Of a stretch of DNA of 14,893 nucleotides, positions 1 to 4,627 are shown one piece after another; position 1 is the stretch's first letter; each line of letters begins with the position of its first letter. This DNA is from Oscillospiraceae bacterium (GTDB lineage Bacteria > Bacillota > Clostridia > Oscillospirales > Acutalibacteraceae). Below the pieces are notes generated by a model, which saw only the letters and a program-made list of their open reading frames with translations, made no database searches and was not told the DNA's origin. The DNA lies in contig CADBUK010000052.1 of assembly GCA_902797915.1 (NCBI GenBank), positions 1 to 14,893 on the forward strand, in the 5' to 3' direction. Made by a program: the position numbers and the translations under genes.

Positions 1-747
1 ACTTGTATCGCAGGCGGCTATACCGCAGGCGTATGGTGCAACGATTGCCAGCAGTACATCAGCGGCCACGAGGCTACAGGCGTTGACACCAACAACCATG
101 CAGACGGCTGCACACTCGTAACAGACGAGGCTGTTGCTCCTAAGTGCAACGAGCCGGGTAAGACCGAAGGTTCACACTGGAGCCTTTGCGGCACCGTTCA
201 GGTTGCTCAGGAAGACGTTGTTGACGCTAACGCTCATAACTATGTGGTAACCGCTTCCACAGGCGCTACCTGCTGCACACCGGGCAACGTAACCTACACC
301 TGCTCTTACTGCGGCGATTCTTACGATGTGGGCGGCCAGCTTGATCCTAATAACCACGTGGGTCAGCTTGTTGATGATCCCGCTGTTGCTGCTACCTGCG
401 TTGCAGGCGGTAAGACTGCAGGCTCACACTGGAGCTGCTGCGGCGCTGTTGAGGTAGCTCAGGAAGATACTAATATTAACCCCAACAACCATGCAGGCGA
501 AGTTGCTCTTGATGAAAGCACAGTTGTTGTTGCTACCTGCCAGGCAGGCGGCTACACAGGCGACTACAAGTGCTCAGCTTGCGGCAATGTTGTAACTGCA
601 GGCACAAACACTGATATCAATCCTGATAACCACACCGGCCAGATCGTTGACGATCCTGCTGTTGAAGCAACCCGTGCAAAGTCAGGTTTAACCGCAGGCT
701 CACACTGGAGCTGCTGCGACGCTGTAGAAGTTGCTCAGGAAGTTATT
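1..747 (+). repeat. Coding array of alternating Cys-rich modules (A/B)
   Basis: Two module types alternate. Type A carries a CxxC pair, as in AGGYTAGVWCNDC, VTYTCSYCGD and AGGYTGDYKCSAC, and ends in an NxNH or PDNH segment. Type B has the core KTAGSHWSCCGAVEVAQE preceded by DDPAVAATC. The order from base 1 is A-B-A-B-A-B, so three A/B pairs are visible. The last B copy (about 631-747) is decayed: its first Cys is Arg (VEATRAKSG). Cys and His spacing could bind zinc or form disulfides; the sequence does not decide which. Confidence 0.75.
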
Positions 748-1782
748 CCTGCTCTCGGCGTTAACATCACTGTTGTTGGTTCAGACCTTGGCACAGTAAC
801 GGTTAACGATATAGTTGCAGGCGCAGATGCGGTTAATGTTCCTTACGGCCAGGCTTACACTCTTACTGCTACTCCTAAAAACGACGACATCGTATTCGTT
901 GGCTGGATGATGGGCGGCAAGCTTGTTTCCGACGCTGCTGAATACACAACCGCTGCATTTGCAGACACAACTTACACTGCTGTATTTGAAGACGCTACAA
1001 CAGGCACATTCGACATCAACTTCGTTGATAAGTTCAACAACGTTCTTGCTACTTACACCAACGAGCAGGTTGCTGCTTGGACCGCAATGCCTGAGATTGC
1101 TTGCCCGTTCGATGCATTTGAAATCAGCGGCTACAGCATGACTCTTGAAGAAATTCAGGCTCTTACAGCTTCAGCTAACGTAAACGTTGAGTACACTGCT
1201 AAGGTAGTTATGTACACCGTAACTGCTCAGGCAGGCGTTGTTATTACAGTTGACGGCAACGAAATCGAAAGCGGCACAACAGTTGCTTACGATTCAAAGG
1301 TTACTGTTACTAACGCTGACGCAACTGTTTGGTATGTAAACGGTAAGGAAGCCGGCTTCGGCACTTCTTACAGCTTCTACGTAACATCTAACGTTGAGGT
1401 TACTTTCGACACAGCTGCTGTTGAGGCAACTCCTGTTGTTGCTCCTATCAGCGCTGACCTTCAGTCTGACAACACAATGGTTAGATTCCTTGCTTCACGT
1501 AACGTTCCTACTAACTACAAGGTAGTTGAATCAGGCTTCGTTTACGGTAAGGAAATGGCTCAGGACGATCTCGTTCTTGAGAACGTTGGTAAGACCGCAG
1601 GCACTGCAAACGCAGTTGTAAAACTTTACAAGAACAGCAACACCTCTAACGAAGGCCAGTTCGGTATGACTTACGGTGTAACTGCTCACACAGTTGCTTC
1701 TGCTCGCGCTTACCTCATCGTTTCTCTTAACGGTGTAGTTCAGCCGGTTATCTATGCAGACGCACAGATTTACAATTATTAA
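1..1782 (+). CDS. Cys-rich repeat cell-surface protein, 3' part (5' end outside window)
   Basis: The frame is open from base 1, so this is the last 593 residues of a larger protein; the ATG at 244 is internal. Residues 1 to about 248 are alternating Cys-rich repeats. About 257-332 resemble an InlB B-repeat/Flg_new_2 type domain, with a GW..GG...S...Y pattern ending in TTYTAVFED. Further beta-rich modules follow (for example ITVDGNEIESGTTVAYDSKVT). The C-terminal 110 residues (MVRFLASRNVPTNYKVVESG, then VGKTAGTANAVVKLYKN, ending AQIYNY) resemble a module I recall from clostridial surface proteins. There is no LPXTG motif or C-terminal TM, so anchoring would have to lie upstream or be non-covalent. 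Codon choice is strongly biased (GCT, GTT, AAC, TAC), unlike the GCG/GCC-rich genes to the right, which suggests high expression. Function is unknown; an adhesion or extracellular matrix role is inference. Confidence 0.8.
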   Translation, partial: TCIAGGYTAGVWCNDCQQYISGHEATGVDTNNHADGCTLVTDEAVAPKCNEPGKTEGSHWSLCGTVQVAQEDVVDANAHNYVVTASTGATCCTPGNVTYTCSYCGDSYDVGGQLDPNNHVGQLVDDPAVAATCVAGGKTAGSHWSCCGAVEVAQEDTNINPNNHAGEVALDESTVVVATCQAGGYTGDYKCSACGNVVTAGTNTDINPDNHTGQIVDDPAVEATRAKSGLTAGSHWSCCDAVEVAQEVIPALGVNITVVGSDLGTVTVNDIVAGADAVNVPYGQAYTLTATPKNDDIVFVGWMMGGKLVSDAAEYTTAAFADTTYTAVFEDATTGTFDINFVDKFNNVLATYTNEQVAAWTAMPEIACPFDAFEISGYSMTLEEIQALTASANVNVEYTAKVVMYTVTAQAGVVITVDGNEIESGTTVAYDSKVTVTNADATVWYVNGKEAGFGTSYSFYVTSNVEVTFDTAAVEATPVVAPISADLQSDNTMVRFLASRNVPTNYKVVESGFVYGKEMAQDDLVLENVGKTAGTANAVVKLYKNSNTSNEGQFGMTYGVTAHTVASARAYLIVSLNGVVQPVIYADAQIYNY

Positions 1783-1790
1783 TTTTTAGG

Positions 1791-1807
1791 TTGATTTTTT
1801 AAATCAA
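1791..1807. promoter_or_regulatory. Inverted repeat over the -35 box (possible operator)
   Basis: TTGATTT (1791-1797) and AAATCAA (1801-1807) are perfect 7-bp arms around TTT, and the left arm contains the -35 hexamer. This could be a repressor site. It could also be a weak AT-rich stem ending the upstream surface-protein mRNA. Confidence 0.35.
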
Positions 1808-1819
1808 ATAGTTTATAAT
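1791..1819 (+). promoter_or_regulatory. Promoter for the 36-codon peptide gene
   Basis: TTGATT at 1791-1796, a 17-nt spacer and a perfect TATAAT at 1814-1819. Transcription would begin near 1826, giving a leader of about 75 nt before the ATG at 1900. Only one mismatch to the sigma-A -35 is needed. Confidence 0.7.
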
Positions 1820-1836
1820 AGCAAACATATCAAAAA

Positions 1837-1862
1837 CCCCCGGGGGCATAAGCCCCCTCGGG
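1837..1862. other. GC-rich hairpin in the leader of the small peptide gene
   Basis: GGGGGC (1842-1847) pairs with GCCCCC (1852-1857) around ATAA. CCC (1837-1839) pairs with GGG (1860-1862) outside a 2x2 mismatch. On the plus strand no T-run follows, so it is not an ordinary terminator for the upstream gene. On the minus strand it is followed by TTTTT (complement of 1832-1836), so it could end antisense transcription. It lies within the predicted 5' UTR, just ahead of the Shine-Dalgarno at 1884-1890. Confidence 0.6.
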
Positions 1863-1899
1863 CTATGATATCAGGCTAAAAGTAAGGAGGTTTTCCCTG

Positions 1900-2010
1900 A
1901 TGAAGGAAATTTACTCAAAGCCGGTTGTAGAGGTTGAAAAGTTTGCTGAGGTTGAAATCCTCACAGTGTCCGATCCCGGCACAGAAATGGGCACCGGCGG
2001 TAAAGACTAA
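1900..2010 (+). CDS. 36-residue peptide of unknown function
   Basis: The ATG at 1900 follows a perfect AAGGAGG (1884-1890) at 9-nt spacing; TAA is at 2008-2010. The peptide starts MKEIYSKPVVEVEKFAEVEI and continues LTVSDPGTEMGTGGKD. It is acidic, with no Cys, no TM segment and no signal peptide. Only two residues follow the GG, so it is not a standard double-glycine bacteriocin precursor. Small peptides of the pattern KPxxExxxFxxxxxLTxS, often Gly-rich at the end, are in my recollection common in gut bacteria and of unestablished function; a peptide-modification precursor is one possibility, but no modification enzyme is in the window. Its own promoter (1791-1819), leader hairpin, structured 3' region and terminator (2179-2208) make it a self-contained unit. 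The strong ribosome site makes translation likely. Confidence 0.75.
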   Translation: MKEIYSKPVVEVEKFAEVEILTVSDPGTEMGTGGKD

Positions 2011-2029
2011 GTTTTAACGCTTTTCACCC

Positions 2030-2171
2030 AATCGGACGAGAGTGTTATTCGCTACACTCTCCCAATTGAATTTCAGAGTTTAGTCTAAAAACTCTTACCG
2101 ATTACTGCGCCGATACCCCACCCGTCGGGTCGGCGCGGGAAATCAACAGCCGTTACAATCGGCTCTAACCC
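2030..2171 (+). ncRNA. Structured RNA downstream of the small peptide (unidentified)
   Basis: Several helices line up. AATCGG (2030-2035) pairs with CCGATT (2098-2103) and encloses two hairpins: GAGAGTGT (2038-2045) with ACACTCTC (2054-2061), and AGAGTTT (2075-2081) with AAACTCT (2089-2095). Together these form a possible three-way junction. Next comes GCGCCGA (2107-2113) with TCGGCGC (2130-2136), with an inner CCC/GGG. Then AGCCG (2148-2152) pairs with CGGCT (2160-2164), possibly closed by GGG (2137-2139) with CCC (2169-2171). The terminator hairpin follows at once. I cannot match it to a named RNA family. It may be a stable 3' UTR or a small RNA sharing a transcript with the peptide gene. 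The folds are found by eye, without energy calculation. Confidence 0.5.
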
Positions 2172-2178
2172 TAAAACG

Positions 2179-2208
2179 AAAGGAATGGCGCAAGCCATTC
2201 CTTTTTTT
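2179..2208 (+). terminator. Strong intrinsic terminator of the small peptide/RNA unit
   Basis: AAAGGAATGGC (2179-2189) and GCCATTCCTTT (2194-2204) form an 11-bp perfect stem around the tetraloop GCAA. The T-run 2202-2208 overlaps the right arm. It ends a predicted transcript of roughly 380 nt. Confidence 0.92.
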
Positions 2209-2226
2209 ATATGTATACATAATGCT

Positions 2227-2268
2227 GAATACGGAATACGGAATTATCGGGCGGACTGTGACCGCACC
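2227..2268. repeat. Degenerate composite intergenic repeat, copy 1
   Basis: Two GAATACG units and a diverged third (2227-2247) precede a GC-rich core, CGGGCGGACTGTGACCGCAC (2248-2267). The same arrangement (7-bp tandem units, then AATTAT, then a GGGCGG..CTsTG..CCGCACC core, then ATTT) recurs at 8011-8060 between aroB and aroA. This points to a dispersed intergenic repeat family. The non-coding stretch 2209-2337 holds only this, the ACTGACC array and unremarkable sequence. Confidence 0.55.
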
Positions 2269-2296
2269 TATTTTAATTGGAGCAAAGCGACCAATA

Positions 2297-2324
2297 ACTG
2301 ACCACTGAGCACTGACCACTGACC
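2297..2324. repeat. Tandem ACTGACC array (4 x 7 bp)
   Basis: Four contiguous 7-bp units: ACTGACC, ACTGAGC, ACTGACC, ACTGACC. One unit has a single C-to-G change. The array lies 13 bp upstream of the -35 box of the next gene, in intergenic DNA. Confidence 0.85.
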
Positions 2325-2337
2325 GCTAAACTATGCC

Positions 2338-2365
2338 TTGACTATTTTTTTTACTGTGTTATAAT
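2338..2365 (+). promoter_or_regulatory. Near-consensus extended -10 promoter
   Basis: TTGACT (2338-2343), a 16-nt spacer ending in TGT, and a perfect TATAAT (2360-2365). The TGn makes an extended -10. Transcription of the two-TM protein would begin near 2372. Confidence 0.8.
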
Positions 2366-2397
2366 AATTTATATCTTATAAGTAGGAAGTAATTGTT

Positions 2398-2982
2398 ATG
2401 GAAAGTAATTTTAAAGAATCCGCGCAGATTATTAAAGCATCGGCAAAGGAAACCGTTAAAAAGCATAAGTGGATGCCGATTGTAGGCGGAATTATACTTG
2501 TTATTGCAATTCTGCTTATTGCCCTTGTTGCTTTTCTCCGTTCAGACTCAATGACCTCAAAGCTTGTTTACAGCTTCGTTCCCGAGGAGGTTTATATTGA
2601 GGAGCTGCAGCAGACCTTCTATTCCGAGCTTAACGAGGATTACGATTCGTCCGAAAGCGGCGGCGATTTCCTTGATATGTACAAAACCTATTCCATTTAT
2701 AAGGACCCCGTTACAGGCGAGGAAACTAAAAATTACGTTGAAAAAAATGAAATCAAGTATTTCGGCGAAAACGGACAGGTGGATGTAAACCTTGTATTTC
2801 TTGCCCGTGCCGCAGAAAAGCTTTACACGGTATTAAATGTAATCAAGATTATTACTGCGGTGCTGATTGTCGGCTTAATCGTGCTTGCAATCTATTTCTG
2901 GTACCTTTCCTACACAAAGCGTGAAAAGCAAGCGCGCGAGGAAAAGTACAAAAACAAAAACCAAAACAGGCATAATAAATAA
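2398..2982 (+). CDS. Two-TM membrane protein of unknown function
   Basis: 194 residues. The ATG at 2398 is preceded by GTAGGAAG (2382-2389) at 8-nt spacing. The layout is a short basic cytosolic N-terminus (residues 1-24), TM1 at about 25-47 (GGIILVIAILLIALVAFL), an acidic loop of about 95 residues, TM2 at about 145-171, and a very basic Lys-rich tail (KREKQAREEKYKNKNQNRHNK is too basic to cross a membrane). By the positive-inside rule both ends are cytosolic and the acidic loop (DEDYDSSESGGD region, then YKDPVTGEE) is outside. I recognise no family and see no catalytic motif. It has its own strong promoter and a terminator right after the stop codon, so it is monocistronic. It converges on the dehydrogenase gene and has no obvious functional partner. 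Confidence 0.8.
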   Translation: MESNFKESAQIIKASAKETVKKHKWMPIVGGIILVIAILLIALVAFLRSDSMTSKLVYSFVPEEVYIEELQQTFYSELNEDYDSSESGGDFLDMYKTYSIYKDPVTGEETKNYVEKNEIKYFGENGQVDVNLVFLARAAEKLYTVLNVIKIITAVLIVGLIVLAIYFWYLSYTKREKQAREEKYKNKNQNRHNK

Positions 2983-2984
2983 TA

Positions 2985-3045
2985 AAGGACTGCAAAGGGG
3001 CGACCTTCTTTATGAAGGTCGCCCCTTTGCAGTCCTTCTTTTTTT
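2985..3045. terminator. 24-bp perfect hairpin, bidirectional terminator
   Basis: The arms 2985-3008 and 3014-3037 are perfectly complementary around the 5-nt loop TTTAT and are followed by a T-run at 3039-3045. On the minus strand the arm is followed by a T-rich stretch (complement of 2977-2984). It sits between the stop codons of two convergent genes at 2982 and 3056 and should serve both. The inner part GGGGCGACC...GGTCGCCCC resembles the hairpins of REP-like intergenic repeats. Confidence 0.9.
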
Positions 3046-3055
3046 GGAATATGAA

Positions 3056-4438
3056 TTAAACAAGCTTTCTGCCCATCAGAACGCCGTGAACGGAAGCCAT
3101 CATAAGCCCCCTTGTCCAGCCGCTTGAATCGCCGAGACAGTGCAGACCTCTGATGTTTGTGTTAAAGTCCGTGTCCATCCTTACTCTGTTTGAGTAGAAT
3201 TTAAGCTCGGGGCTGTACAGCAGCGTTTCGGGGCTTGCGAAGCCCGGCACAACGTGGTCCATAGCCTGCATAAAGTTAATTATATTCGTCATTGCTCTGT
3301 ACGGCATTGCAGACGTAATGTCGCCCGCAACCGCGTCAGGCAGAGTCGGGCGCAGATTGGACTGCGTCAGCTCCTTCTGCCAGGTGCGCTTGCCGTCCAA
3401 AATATCGCCGAAGCGCTGAACAAGAATATGTCCGTCGCCAAGCATATTCGTAAGCTCGCCCACCTTTTGCGCGTAAGCAATCGGCTGGTTAAACGGCACG
3501 CTGAAATTGTGGCTGCACAGGATTGCCAGATTTGTGTTCTGGCTTTTCAGCTCCTTGTATGAATGTCCGTTAACAACCGCCAAATCGTTGTCATAATTTT
3601 CCTGCGCAACAAATCCGCCCGGGTTCTGGCAGAAGGTGCGCACCTTGTTTTTAAACGGCTTCGGGTAACCCACAAGCTTTGACTCGTACAGCACCTCGTT
3701 AACCTTTTCAATAACCTCGTTGCGAACCTCAACGCGAACGCCTATGTCAACCGTGCCGGGCTGATGGGCAATTCCGTGGTCCGCGCACAGCTTTTCAAGC
3801 CAGTCCGCGCCCCTGCGCCCCGTTGCAACAACGGTGTGTGCGGCAAAAATTTCGCCCCCGTTAGTAAGCTTAACGCCAAGGCATTTTTCGCCTTCAAGTA
3901 TAAGGTCGCTGCACTCGCTGTCAAACATAATTTCAACGCCGTTTGCCTGCAGGTGCTTTTCAATTGCAAAGTAAAGCTCCTGCGCCTTTTCGGTGCCGAG
4001 ATGGCGAATGGGGCAGTCAACAAGCTTTAAGCCCGCCTGAATTGCGCGCTTGCGGATTTCCTTAACCGCCTCGGTGTTGCCGACGCCCTCAACGTGAGTG
4101 TCCGCGCCGAATTCAAGGTAAATCTTGTCCGTATAATTAATGGTTTCCTGCGCCAAATCCTCGCCTATAAGCTCGGGCAAATCGCCCCCAACCTCATAAG
4201 AAAGGGAAAGCTTGCCGTCCGAAAACGCGCCCGCGCCCGAAAAGCCCGTGGTAATGTGGCAGTAAGGCTTGCAACCCATACATTTGCCCGTAACAGCCTT
4301 GGGGCATTTTCTTTTTTCAACCGAACGTCCCTTTTCAATAATAACTATACTTTTTTTGCTGCCCTTTTTAATCATTTCAAGGGCGGTAAAAATGCCCGCA
4401 GGACCTGCGCCTACGATGGCAACGTCGTATTTTTTCAT
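3056..4438 (-). CDS. FAD-dependent dehydrogenase, COG2509 type
   Basis: 460 residues, encoded leftward from the ATG at 4438, with a GAGGGAT ribosome site 4 nt upstream of it. The N-terminus has a dinucleotide-binding Rossmann fold (MKKYDVAIVGAGPAG; G10-x-G12-x-x-G15) with the acidic end of strand 2 in IVIIEKGR. A Cys cluster C45-x7-C53-x2-C56-x3-C60 precedes GFSGAGAFSDGKLSLS (65-80), a hallmark I associate with the COG2509 'FAD-dependent dehydrogenase' family. ATGRRGADW marks the second half of the FAD domain, and the C-terminus has GDSSGWTRGLMMASVHG (436-452), the FAD-closing motif. It is soluble and cytosolic with no TM segments. The substrate of this family is not established. It is transcribed from 4551-4528, divergently from the GH28 gene. 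Confidence 0.85.
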   Translation of the reverse strand: MKKYDVAIVGAGPAGIFTALEMIKKGSKKSIVIIEKGRSVEKRKCPKAVTGKCMGCKPYCHITTGFSGAGAFSDGKLSLSYEVGGDLPELIGEDLAQETINYTDKIYLEFGADTHVEGVGNTEAVKEIRKRAIQAGLKLVDCPIRHLGTEKAQELYFAIEKHLQANGVEIMFDSECSDLILEGEKCLGVKLTNGGEIFAAHTVVATGRRGADWLEKLCADHGIAHQPGTVDIGVRVEVRNEVIEKVNEVLYESKLVGYPKPFKNKVRTFCQNPGGFVAQENYDNDLAVVNGHSYKELKSQNTNLAILCSHNFSVPFNQPIAYAQKVGELTNMLGDGHILVQRFGDILDGKRTWQKELTQSNLRPTLPDAVAGDITSAMPYRAMTNIINFMQAMDHVVPGFASPETLLYSPELKFYSNRVRMDTDFNTNIRGLHCLGDSSGWTRGLMMASVHGVLMGRKLV

Positions 4439-4527
4439 TACTATCCCTCATATAAATTTGCATAAAATATGCCGCCTGTGCGCTCCGTTGGACTGAGGAG
4501 GCATGGCAGCTTGCTTAGAACAATAGT

Positions 4528-4556
4528 ATAATAACATAATATATATTTATTGTCAA
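4528..4556 (-). promoter_or_regulatory. Minus-strand promoter of the FAD-dependent dehydrogenase
   Basis: Read on the minus strand: a perfect TTGACA (4556-4551), a 17-nt spacer ending in TGT, then TATTAT (4533-4528). The TGn gives an extended -10. Transcription starts near 4521, leaving a leader of about 80 nt. Confidence 0.8.
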
Positions 4557-4558
4557 AC

Positions 4559-4587
4559 TTGATTTGCAAATAGGTGTGTGATATATT
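4559..4587 (+). promoter_or_regulatory. Plus-strand promoter of the GH28 gene
   Basis: TTGATT (4559-4564), a 17-nt spacer ending in TGA, then TATATT (4582-4587), with an extended -10. Transcription starts near 4594. Its -35 lies 2 bp from the -35 of the divergent dehydrogenase promoter. Confidence 0.7.
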
Positions 4588-4596
4588 AGTAATGAA

Positions 4597-4613
4597 ATAT
4601 CCCTGCGGGATAT
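4597..4613 (+). other. 5'-end hairpin ahead of the GH28 ribosome site
   Basis: ATATCCC and GGGATAT form a perfect 7-bp stem around TGC, 3 bp after the predicted transcription start and 4 bp before the Shine-Dalgarno GAGGTG (4617-4622). It could protect the mRNA 5' end or act as an operator. Similar ATATCCCTGCGGGATAT hairpins occur, in my recollection, in intergenic repeats of gut Clostridia. Confidence 0.55.
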
Positions 4614-4627
4614 GGTGAGGTGTTTTT

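Noticed and set aside
2011..2210. CRISPR array or riboswitch in the hairpin-rich region
   Set aside because: There are no direct repeats with regular spacers, and the region lies after a gene and before a terminator rather than ahead of a gene. It is kept as an unidentified structured RNA.
2297..2324. ACTGACC array as an origin iteron cluster
   Set aside because: Only four 7-bp units, with no DnaA boxes or replication gene nearby.
4094..4465. Plus-strand open frame antisense to the flavoenzyme 5' end
   Set aside because: It overlaps the confirmed dehydrogenase and its leader, and has no ribosome site.
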